A stretch of 12,210 bases of DNA from Paracoccaceae bacterium (lineage in GTDB: Bacteria > Pseudomonadota > Alphaproteobacteria > Rhodobacterales > Rhodobacteraceae), in contig JAGLUD010000094.1 in NCBI GenBank assembly GCA_023134935.1, forward strand, positions 1 through 12,210, in the 5' to 3' direction. Position 1 is the first letter of the stretch, and each line of letters opens with the position of its first letter. Below the pieces are notes generated by a model. It saw nothing but the letters and a program-made list of their open reading frames with translations, was not told the DNA's origin and did no database searches. This document shows, piece by piece, positions 6,328 through 12,210 of the stretch. A program made the translations under genes and the position numbers.

Positions 6328-7920
6328 AATCTGCATCTCTTTCGTAGCAGTCAACGTCACATCCGGATAATCACGTTCCACCCGATCAATATCCCACTGC
6401 AACCTAGTCAGATAAACCGGATCGCCGTCGTGGTCCTCGGCCATGTGGCCCATGTTGGCTTTGACGAAGGCTTCCACCGCATCGCGCGAGCCCGAAACCC
6501 AGCGGGCGGACGTAAACTGTGTCGGCTCAAACCGCACCGGCAGGCCGTATTCCAACTCGATCCGCGAGGCCAGAACCTCGAATTGCAGCGGGCCAACCAC
6601 GCCAACGATGAACCCCGACCCGATGGAGGGTTTGAACAGCTTTGCCGCACCTTCCTCGGCAAACTGGTTCAGCGCCTTCTCCAGATGTTTCGACTTTAGA
6701 GGATCACCTGCGCGCACGTTTTGCAGCAGTTCGGGGGCGAACGAAGGGATGCCAGTGAAACGAATGTTTTCGCCTTCGGTCAAGCTGTCACCAATCCGCA
6801 ATTGTCCATGGTTGGGGATGCCGATGATGTCGCCAGCCCATGCGTCTTCGGTTACCTCGCGATCATTTGCTAGGAACATCATAGGGTTAGAGATTGCCAT
6901 CTGCTTGCCGGAACGCACATGTTTCAGTTTCATTCCGCGCTTAAAGTGACCAGAACACAGCCGCACAAACGCAATTCTGTCGCGGTGTTTCGGGTCCATA
7001 TTCGCCTGAACTTTAAAAACAAAACCCGCCACTTTGGTTTCAGACGGTTCCACCTCACGCGGTGTTCCCGGTCGCACTTGCGGCGGCGGGCCGTATGTGG
7101 CGATACCATCCATCAATTCTTGCACACCAAACGAGTTGATAGCCGAGCCGAACCAGATCGGCGTCATAGTGCCATCAAGAAACGCTTGCTGGTCGAACTT
7201 TGGCAGCAGCTCACGAACCATCTCGACTTCTTCGCGCAACGTCGCCAACAACTCGGCAGGCACATGTTCTTCAATCGTAGGGTCGTCCAAACCGTCAATC
7301 TGAATACTGTCGGCTTTCACGTTTCGGTCAGCGCGATCCATCAGGATAATGCGGTCGTTGAAAATGTCATACGTTCCGATGAACTCGCGTCCAATACCAA
7401 TCGGCCAAGAAGCCGGACAAACATCAATCGCTAGATTCTCTTGAATTTCATCAATAATTTCAAAGATGTCGCGGCTTTCACGGTCCATCTTGTTACAGAA
7501 TGTTACGATCGGCAGATCACGCAGGCGGCAAACCTCAAAAAGCTTTTGCGTCTGGCTCTCAACACCTTTTGCACCATCGATAACCATGATCGCGGCATCT
7601 ACAGCCGTCAAAGTTCGATACGTATCCTCTGAGAAATCCGAGTGACCTGGCGTGTCCACCAAATTGAACCAGAACTCCCGAAATTCAAACGACATGGCGG
7701 AAGCAGAAACTGAAATTCCACGATCCTTTTCCATCTGCATAAAGTCGGAACGGGATCGCCGCGCGTCCCCCTTGGCCCGCACTTGCCCCGCCATCTGGAT
7801 CGCCCCGCCAAACAGCAGGAATTTCTCCGTCAGAGTCGTTTTACCGGCGTCAGGATGCGAGATGATCGCAAAGGTCCGGCGGCGGGCGATTTCGGGGTGT
7901 GTTTGGGCGTTATCTAACAT
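6325..7920 (-). CDS. prfC: Peptide chain release factor 3 (RF3), translational GTPase
   Basis: The protein has 531 residues, close to E. coli RF3 at 529. RF3 is a cytosolic GTPase that helps recycle RF1/RF2 from ribosomes after peptide release. GTPase motifs are clear: G1 SHPDAGKTT (21-29), switch region DRGISVSAS (66-74), G3 DTPGH (89-93) and G4 NKMD (143-146). Domains II and III follow, with FVFKVQANMDPKHRDRIAF and VVGPLQFEVLASRIELEYG typical of RF3. The ATG at 7920 was chosen because it gives the family's standard N-terminus (MLDNAQTHPEIARRRTFA). An upstream in-frame TTG at 7974 would add 18 atypical residues. No strong ribosome binding site is seen before the ATG. The gene is convergent with sufS and divergent from the lipoprotein gene, and probably stands alone. 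Confidence 0.96.
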   Translation of the reverse strand: MLDNAQTHPEIARRRTFAIISHPDAGKTTLTEKFLLFGGAIQMAGQVRAKGDARRSRSDFMQMEKDRGISVSASAMSFEFREFWFNLVDTPGHSDFSEDTYRTLTAVDAAIMVIDGAKGVESQTQKLFEVCRLRDLPIVTFCNKMDRESRDIFEIIDEIQENLAIDVCPASWPIGIGREFIGTYDIFNDRIILMDRADRNVKADSIQIDGLDDPTIEEHVPAELLATLREEVEMVRELLPKFDQQAFLDGTMTPIWFGSAINSFGVQELMDGIATYGPPPQVRPGTPREVEPSETKVAGFVFKVQANMDPKHRDRIAFVRLCSGHFKRGMKLKHVRSGKQMAISNPMMFLANDREVTEDAWAGDIIGIPNHGQLRIGDSLTEGENIRFTGIPSFAPELLQNVRAGDPLKSKHLEKALNQFAEEGAAKLFKPSIGSGFIVGVVGPLQFEVLASRIELEYGLPVRFEPTQFTSARWVSGSRDAVEAFVKANMGHMAEDHDGDPVYLTRLQWDIDRVERDYPDVTLTATKEMQI

Positions 7921-8025
7921 GCTCGCGATATAGGGCAGAGCGCGACAAAGGGCAAGATTTCTGTTGGCGGGCAAGTGCTATATCGTTAGGGTCACGCCAT
8001 AACGGGCAAATTTCAGGAGCACATT

Positions 8026-8361
8026 ATGATTAATTATAAAAAAACAGGCTTTAGCGTGACAGTGATAGCTGCGGCATTTCTTCTTCAGGCATGCCAGCCA
8101 TCGGTCCCCGAGTATTTTAAAGAAGTCGACGTAATTGCTACCCAGCAAGCGGCTGCGCAAACGCAGGTCGCGACGGCATGTAACTCCAGCACGTTGCAGT
8201 GGATGATCGGCCAACCAGAAGGCGTGATTGGCGGGGTCGAGATCGGTGGACCAGTTCGTGTGATCAGCTACAGCCAGACGGTTAGCACAGACTACAACGC
8301 TACACGCACGAACTTCTATCTGGACACAGCTGGCCGAATTACGCGCGTAACTTGCGGCTAA
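8026..8361 (+). CDS. Small lipoprotein resembling I78-family peptidase inhibitors
   Basis: This 111-residue protein has a lipoprotein signal peptide: basic YKK, a hydrophobic stretch (9-20), and lipobox LLQAC with Cys23 as the lipidated residue. The mature part begins with a flexible Gln/Ala-rich linker (24-51), followed by Cys52, then GQPEGV (62-67), GPVRVIS, DYNATRTNFYLD, GRI and the terminal CG. This order matches the I78 inhibitor family as I know it (type member: Aspergillus elastase inhibitor), including the two Cys that could form a disulfide (52 and 110). The likely role is inhibition of a serine protease in the periplasm; this is inferred from pattern only. AGGAG at 8015-8019 supports the ATG. 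The next gene starts 15 nt later, so the two are probably co-transcribed. Confidence 0.8.
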   Translation: MINYKKTGFSVTVIAAAFLLQACQPSVPEYFKEVDVIATQQAAAQTQVATACNSSTLQWMIGQPEGVIGGVEIGGPVRVISYSQTVSTDYNATRTNFYLDTAGRITRVTCG

Positions 8362-8376
8362 TCTAAGGAAATAATC

Positions 8377-9156
8377 ATGGATTTAGGGATTAAAGGCAAA
8401 ACGGCAATCGTTTGTGCTGCCTCTAAGGGTTTGGGGCGCGGTTGTGCAGAGGCCTTGGCCGAAGCGGGCGTAAACCTTATTATTAACGCGCGTACAGAAA
8501 GCACGCTGATCGAAGCTGCCGAGGAGATCGCCGCGAAATATGGTGTTTCGGTTACGCCCGTCGTGTGCGATATCACCACAGCCGAGGGGCAAGCGAAGGT
8601 TCTCGCTGCCTGCCCTAATCCCGATATTTTAGTGAACAACGCTGGTGGTCCGCCTCCAGGTATGTGGTCGGATTGGGAGCGCGACGATTTTATCAAAGCG
8701 CTTGATGCCAATATGTTAACGCCGATTGCGTTGATGAAGTCGGTTTTGCCAAGCATGATGGAAAAGGGCTGGGGGCGAGTGGTTAACATCACCTCGCAGT
8801 CAGTTAAATCGCCGATCGCGGTGCTTGGTCTGTCTAACGCGGCGCGTGCTGGCCTGACCGGATATGTTGGTGGGACCAGCCGTCAGGTAGCCCCGCACGG
8901 CGTGACCATTAACAACATGTTACCGGGTATTCATGCGACGGATCGGGCTGTTGGTCTTGATCAGGGTGTGTCCACAGCGCAAGGTATTTCGATGGACGAA
9001 GCTGCCGCGCAACGCATGGCGACCATACCTGCGCGGCGTTATGGCACTGGCGCGGAATTTGGCGCGATGTGTGCGTTTTTATGCTCGCAACATGCTGGGT
9101 TTATCGTTGGGCAAAACATTTTGCTGGACGGTGGGGCGGTGAATACAACGATGTAA
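8377..9156 (+). CDS. Divergent short-chain dehydrogenase/reductase (FabG-like) lacking the Tyr-Lys pair
   Basis: This 259-residue protein has a Rossmann-fold SDR layout. The cofactor loop reads AASKGLGRG (14-22), where classical members have TGxxxGIG. NNAGG is at 87-91, NITS with Ser140 is at 137-140, a PG motif follows strand 6, and the C-terminus is GQNILLDGGAVNTTM. Placing Ser140 as the catalytic Ser, the expected Tyr and Lys 13 and 17 residues on are Ser153 and Arg157 (SNAARAG aligned with YAAAKAG of FabG). This fits a known SDR subgroup resembling beta-ketoacyl-ACP reductase but lacking the full tetrad, so the substrate and even catalysis are uncertain. AAGGA at 8365-8369 supports the ATG. 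It follows the lipoprotein gene closely and is closed by a strong terminator. Confidence 0.88.
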   Translation: MDLGIKGKTAIVCAASKGLGRGCAEALAEAGVNLIINARTESTLIEAAEEIAAKYGVSVTPVVCDITTAEGQAKVLAACPNPDILVNNAGGPPPGMWSDWERDDFIKALDANMLTPIALMKSVLPSMMEKGWGRVVNITSQSVKSPIAVLGLSNAARAGLTGYVGGTSRQVAPHGVTINNMLPGIHATDRAVGLDQGVSTAQGISMDEAAAQRMATIPARRYGTGAEFGAMCAFLCSQHAGFIVGQNILLDGGAVNTTM

Positions 9157-9183
9157 GCCAAGCGCCCATCTCCAAAAGTATCG

Positions 9184-9214
9184 AAAGCCCGGTTCATCGC
9201 CGGGCTTTTTATTT
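9184..9214 (+). terminator. Rho-independent terminator after the SDR gene
   Basis: A perfect 9-bp stem AAAGCCCGG (9184-9192) and CCGGGCTTT (9200-9208) with a 7-nt loop is followed by more T bases and TATTT. This is a textbook intrinsic terminator 27 nt after the SDR stop. It separates the lipoprotein-SDR unit from the symporter gene. Confidence 0.93.
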
Positions 9215-9247
9215 GGACGCAAATTGTAACGCGCCCTCACAACTTCG

Positions 9248-9303
9248 TTTGTGGGTATTTCAAGGGCTATTATTGGCCCTCCATGCGAGGTATCACCCAC
9301 AAA
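9248..9303 (+). promoter_or_regulatory. Structured leader of the symporter gene: nested stem-loops
   Basis: An outer stem pairs TTTGTGGGT (9248-9256) perfectly with ACCCACAAA (9295-9303). Two more pairs (9257-9258 with 9292-9293) are possible across a bulged C. Inside it, AGGGCTA (9263-9269) pairs with TGGCCCT (9274-9280), with one G-T pair and a TTAT loop. A competing hairpin, CCTC (9278-9281) with GAGG (9287-9290), shares bases with the inner stem. The structure ends 6 nt before the AGGAG ribosome binding site (9310-9314). That placement suits a cis-acting translational control element or a protein operator; no known riboswitch class was recognised. Confidence 0.5.
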
Positions 9304-9319
9304 ACAAACAGGAGTAGCC

Positions 9320-10720
9320 ATGAATTTTTTCGCCAGCCCGGAGGCCCTCGTTGCCCTCGTCGTTCTTATTGCGGGGGGTAGTTTATTTCTGTCGCCGCGC
9401 GCTAAAACCACGGATGCGTTCTTCGCAGGCGCCGATGCGCAAGGTAATGCACCCGGGCTTTTAACGTTGGTTTTCAGTCAAGTTACCACATGGATATTCG
9501 CGCGCTCTTTGCTGACGGCGGCCATCCTTGGTTACTATTACGGCGTTGCGGGTGCATTGGCTTACACTGCTTATTACATGAGCTTCCTGACGGGTATGGT
9601 AATCATCTCGCGCCTTCGCAAACGCGGTGCGCGCAGCCTGCAGGATTGGTTGCGCCAAGATTATGGTCGCGTCGGAGTACTTTGTTATAATGCAGTAATC
9701 GCCCTTCGATTGATGTCGGAAGTCTTCGCTAATCTGATTGTCGTAGGTCTGGTTTTCACCGCCGCATATGGCGGATCCGAGCAAGCCGGACAGGTCGCAA
9801 TGATTGCGCTGGCGCTGGTTGCGCTGACCTATTCTGCACTTGGTGGATTACGGGCATCACTTCGCACCGACGTGGCTCAAATGGCGTTATTTTTGGTCGT
9901 TTTCCTCATTGCTTTCGCAGTGATGGTTTCGTCGTCTGACTTCTCGTTTGGCACGGTACTTACAGCGAGTGGAATCTCTGGCGGCTTCAACGGTTGGGTG
10001 CTGTTCGCAGTCGCTTTGCTGCAAATCACATCGTACCCCGCGCATGATCCGGTGATGATGGATCGCGGGTTTCTGGCTGATGAAGCCACCACCAAACGCG
10101 CCTTCCTGCATGCATTCTGGCTGTCCGCTCTTTCAATCTTCGGCTTCGCACTGTTTGGCGTACAAGCTAGCGTCGTAGGGGCGGAACTGGTTAACGGCCA
10201 GTTACTCGGCACTTGGCAGGCTATGTTTGGCCCGTTCGTTTACTTCCTGATCGTGGCATCATTGCTGATATCTGCAATGAGCACCCTTGATTCCGCCCTA
10301 TCCTCCGCCGCACGTCTGGCGATTGACGAGATGAAAATTGGGGCACGAAGTGTGGTTAACGGGCGCATCGCGATGGCCGTATTCATGCTGGGCGGTGTGT
10401 TATTCCTTCTGGCCGAAACGAAAGACCTGTTCGCAGCCGTTGCCGTTTCCGGCACGGCCTCAATGTTCCTCGCCCCCGTTTTGGTGCTTGGGCTTGGCTT
10501 TGGTCAACGAATGCCGCTCTGGTCGTACCTCGTGTCTTTTGCTGCCGCCGTCACCGGCGCGGTCGGGTATTTCTATCAAAGCTCTGACCTCGTGATCAGC
10601 CTTTTTGGCAACGGTCACAAATACGAGCGCCTGCTTTTCATCTGCCTTGCGGTGCTGTTTATCGGTTTTGCCGCCGGATTGATTGGCATTGCATTGCGCC
10701 GGAGGGTTGCCGAAGCGTGA
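9320..10720 (+). CDS. Sodium:solute symporter family (SSS, PutP-like) transporter
   Basis: This 466-residue polytopic inner-membrane protein, with about 12-13 hydrophobic segments, belongs to the sodium:solute symporter family. Supporting motifs are YSALGGLRASLRTDVAQ (171-187), the family's GG---S--TD-xQ signature, and SAMSTLDSALSSAARLAIDE (318 onward). Ser321-Thr322 there match the Na2-site Ser-Thr of PutP. The segment FSQVTTWIFARS (52-63) occupies the place of the PutP motif containing Asp55, but has Gln54. The substrate cannot be read from sequence. The ATG at 9320 (AGGAG at 9310-9314) was chosen over an in-frame upstream start at 9251, which would translate the structured leader. An ABC ATPase gene follows after 53 nt with no terminator, so they are probably co-transcribed. 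Confidence 0.87.
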   Translation: MNFFASPEALVALVVLIAGGSLFLSPRAKTTDAFFAGADAQGNAPGLLTLVFSQVTTWIFARSLLTAAILGYYYGVAGALAYTAYYMSFLTGMVIISRLRKRGARSLQDWLRQDYGRVGVLCYNAVIALRLMSEVFANLIVVGLVFTAAYGGSEQAGQVAMIALALVALTYSALGGLRASLRTDVAQMALFLVVFLIAFAVMVSSSDFSFGTVLTASGISGGFNGWVLFAVALLQITSYPAHDPVMMDRGFLADEATTKRAFLHAFWLSALSIFGFALFGVQASVVGAELVNGQLLGTWQAMFGPFVYFLIVASLLISAMSTLDSALSSAARLAIDEMKIGARSVVNGRIAMAVFMLGGVLFLLAETKDLFAAVAVSGTASMFLAPVLVLGLGFGQRMPLWSYLVSFAAAVTGAVGYFYQSSDLVISLFGNGHKYERLLFICLAVLFIGFAAGLIGIALRRRVAEA

Positions 10721-10773
10721 TCCTGTTGCTAATACCCGATTAAAACTATCGGATACATGGCAGGAGCCCGCGC

Positions 10774-11862
10774 TTGAACGAAACACCTAAACTGGTACTG
10801 GAAGGGATCACCCGCAAATTTGACGGCCAAACGGTTGTCGACGGGTTATCCTTGAGCCTCGCGCCAGGGCAGGTGACCTGCTTGCTTGGTCCATCCGGTT
10901 GCGGTAAATCCACGACCTTGCGGATCGCAGCAGGCGTTGACCGCCAAGACAGCGGGCAAGTGCTGCTAGACGGGCAGGTGATCTCTGATGCACAGCACCA
11001 TATGCCGCCAGAGAAACGCTCGATCGGGTTGATGTTTCAGGATTTCGCCCTGTTCCCGCATCTTACCGTTGCCCAGAACGTAGGGTTTGGCCTGAAAGGC
11101 GCTGCCAAGAACGCCGTCGCAGCGATGCTGGAACGTGTTGGCCTTATGGACTACTGCGATAAATATCCACACATGCTGTCAGGCGGGGAACAACAACGCG
11201 TCGCTTTGGCCCGCGCGCTGGCCCCCAAGCCCAGCGTTATGTTGATGGATGAGCCGTTCAGCGGCCTCGATAACCGCCTGCGCGATGGCATTCGGGACGA
11301 AACGTTAAGCATTCTGAAAGAAGAAGGCACCTCGGTCTTGCTGGTCACCCACGAGCCTGAGGAAGCCATGCGGATGGCAGATCAAATTGCGCTGATGCGT
11401 GGTGGTAAAATCGTGCAGATTGGCGCGCCGTACAATATTTATAACAACCCTAAAGACCGCGCTGCGGCAGCGTTCTTCTCGGATGTAAATGTTATTAAGG
11501 GTGTCGCCGAAGATTTCCAGACAGATACGCCCTTCGGGAAATTCTTCACGCCTGGGTTGCACAATCGCACCGATGTAGAAATTGTCATTCGCCCACAGCA
11601 CCTGAAAATTGACTTTGACCGTCACGGCAAAGGTCCGAACTCCACCCCAACTGATGGGGTTCCGGCGCGCGGTCTTGTACAACGCGCGCGGTTCCTCGGT
11701 AATGAAAGCCTTGTGGAGTTGCGGATGGAGTATGACGATTCCATCCTAACAGCATCTATTCCAGGTGTATTTCTGCCGAAAATGGGCACGCCGCTATGGC
11801 TTTCGATGCGTCGGGACCGGTGTTTTGTATTCCCATGCCTTAAGCAAGATTTAACTAAATAG
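10774..11862 (+). CDS. ABC transporter ATP-binding protein, FbpC/PotA-like
   Basis: This is a 362-residue import-type ABC ATPase. Motifs are Walker A GPSGCGKST (39-47), Q-loop LMFQDFALFPHLTVAQN, signature LSGGEQQR (135-142), Walker B VMLMDEP (155-161), D-loop SGLD (163-166) and H-loop His193. A C-terminal extension (about 240-362) with IRPQHLKID and a later FLGNESLVELRM stretch looks like a TOBE domain. The Q-loop region and the MADQIALMRGGKIVQIG segment resemble ferric-iron (FbpC) ATPases, with polyamine/sulfate-type ATPases as alternatives. The start is TTG at 10774, supported by AGGAG at 10762-10766; no in-frame ATG fits as well. No permease or binding protein is in the window: upstream is a symporter, downstream tatA. 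It may energise a permease encoded elsewhere. Confidence 0.9.
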   Translation: MNETPKLVLEGITRKFDGQTVVDGLSLSLAPGQVTCLLGPSGCGKSTTLRIAAGVDRQDSGQVLLDGQVISDAQHHMPPEKRSIGLMFQDFALFPHLTVAQNVGFGLKGAAKNAVAAMLERVGLMDYCDKYPHMLSGGEQQRVALARALAPKPSVMLMDEPFSGLDNRLRDGIRDETLSILKEEGTSVLLVTHEPEEAMRMADQIALMRGGKIVQIGAPYNIYNNPKDRAAAAFFSDVNVIKGVAEDFQTDTPFGKFFTPGLHNRTDVEIVIRPQHLKIDFDRHGKGPNSTPTDGVPARGLVQRARFLGNESLVELRMEYDDSILTASIPGVFLPKMGTPLWLSMRRDRCFVFPCLKQDLTK

Positions 11863-11989
11863 GCTGCGACATCTTAAAAATTCCGCGAGATTGCTTATTT
11901 GGGGTTTGAATACCTGTTGATTAGTTAATAAAAGTAGTGCTGACAGAACATGGCCGGAGGTAACCGGCAAATCTTAAGGGAGCATTAAA
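11863..11989 (+). promoter_or_regulatory. Leader region of tatA with a small hairpin; no clear terminator
   Basis: This 127-nt gap contains no recognisable intrinsic terminator for the ATPase gene. TTGAAT (11906-11911) and TAAAAG (11929-11934) are 17 bp apart and could be a weak sigma-70 promoter. A 5-bp hairpin GCCGG/CCGGC (11953-11957, 11964-11968) with a 6-nt loop lies just ahead of the AAGGGAG ribosome binding site (11976-11982). All of this is weak evidence. Confidence 0.25.
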
Positions 11990-12205
11990 ATGCTGAATAA
12001 CATTGGCCTTCCAGGTCTACTTCTTATCGCCGTTGTGGTGCTGGTTCTTTTTGGACGCGGCAAGATCTCGTCCTTGATGGGCGAAGTCGGCAAAGGTATC
12101 ACCAGCTTTAAGCGCGGTGTTTCCGAGGGCAAAGAAGAGCTTGAACAAGCGGCTGCCGAAGAAGCAGTTGACGTGACGCCTACGGCTGAAAAAGACGAAG
12201 CCTAA
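11990..12205 (+). CDS. tatA: TatA, twin-arginine translocase pore-forming subunit
   Basis: This 71-residue protein has a short N-terminus, one transmembrane helix (about 7-21), the hinge FGRGKI (21-26), an amphipathic helix with Phe40 in SFKRG, and an acidic, disordered tail. Phe21 and Phe40 correspond to the conserved Phe20 and Phe39 of E. coli TatA. TatA oligomers with TatBC export folded proteins carrying twin-arginine signals across the inner membrane. The lack of a Pro after the first residues and the FGRGK hinge favour TatA over TatB. AAGGGAG at 11976-11982 supports the ATG. The gene ends 5 nt before the window edge; tatB and tatC would be expected next, as in other Rhodobacterales (established gene order, not visible here). 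Confidence 0.93.
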   Translation: MLNNIGLPGLLLIAVVVLVLFGRGKISSLMGEVGKGITSFKRGVSEGKEELEQAAAEEAVDVTPTAEKDEA

Positions 12206-12210
12206 ACTAA

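Noticed and set aside
7921..7974. N-terminal extension of RF3 from a TTG at 7974
   Set aside because: RF3 proteins begin at MLDNAQ-type sequence, and the extra 18 residues resemble nothing in the family.
7921..8025. Promoter for the lipoprotein gene in the divergent gap (TATATC at 7979-7984)
   Set aside because: A -10-like box is present but no -35 element lies at acceptable spacing, so a promoter cannot be placed with confidence.
9069..9317. Open frame across the SDR 3' end, terminator and symporter leader
   Set aside because: It overlaps the SDR gene out of frame and reads through a strong terminator; there is no ribosome binding site or family resemblance.
10733..10755. Small hairpin CCGAT/ATCGG between symporter and ATPase genes
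   Set aside because: The stem is only 5 bp with a 7-nt loop and no T tract, too weak to call a terminator or operator.
1..12210. Insertion sequences, attachment sites, CRISPR arrays, tRNA genes
   Set aside because: No transposase or integrase, no terminal inverted repeats with target duplications, no regularly spaced repeats and no tRNA cloverleaf were seen.

Overview
The window looks like a chromosomal segment of an alphaproteobacterium of the Rhodobacteraceae (roseobacter type) with moderate GC content. This rests on the protein sequences (SufB/C/D/S, RF3, a TatA with an FGRGK motif, Yip1-type membrane proteins, an I78-type lipoprotein) and on the gene arrangement. It is inference, as no database search was possible. 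No mobile element, CRISPR array, tRNA or rRNA was seen. No gene-free stretch exceeds about 165 bases.

Left part (1-6294, + strand) is a SUF iron-sulfur cluster assembly operon: the 3' end of sufB, then sufC, sufD, four consecutive small polytopic membrane proteins, and sufS. SufB/SufC/SufD form the scaffold complex. SufS is the cysteine desulfurase that feeds it sulfur. Catalytic and scaffold residues are intact in SufB (Cys and EHE), SufC (Walker A, Walker B and H-loop), SufD (CSHG) and SufS (Lys225, Cys364, His123). The four membrane proteins between sufD and sufS (2386-5081) are the most unusual part. The first three share a recognisable core, two of them are clear paralogs, and the fourth is Yip1-like. 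The first is coupled to sufD and the last overlaps sufS, so they sit inside the operon rather than beside it.

Middle part (6295-7920): a hairpin separates sufS from a convergent prfC (peptide chain release factor 3) on the minus strand.

Right part (8026-12205, + strand): an outer-membrane-type lipoprotein resembling the I78 peptidase inhibitors sits 15 nt ahead of a divergent short-chain dehydrogenase that lacks the usual catalytic Tyr and Lys. A strong rho-independent terminator follows. Next comes a leader that can fold into nested stem-loops, then a sodium:solute symporter family protein, an FbpC-like ABC transporter ATPase with no permease or binding protein nearby, and tatA. TatA is probably the first gene of a tatABC operon continuing past the right edge.

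No wholly new defence or metabolic system is evident. The best leads are the membrane-protein block inside the suf operon, the structured leader of the symporter, and the symporter/orphan ATPase pair.
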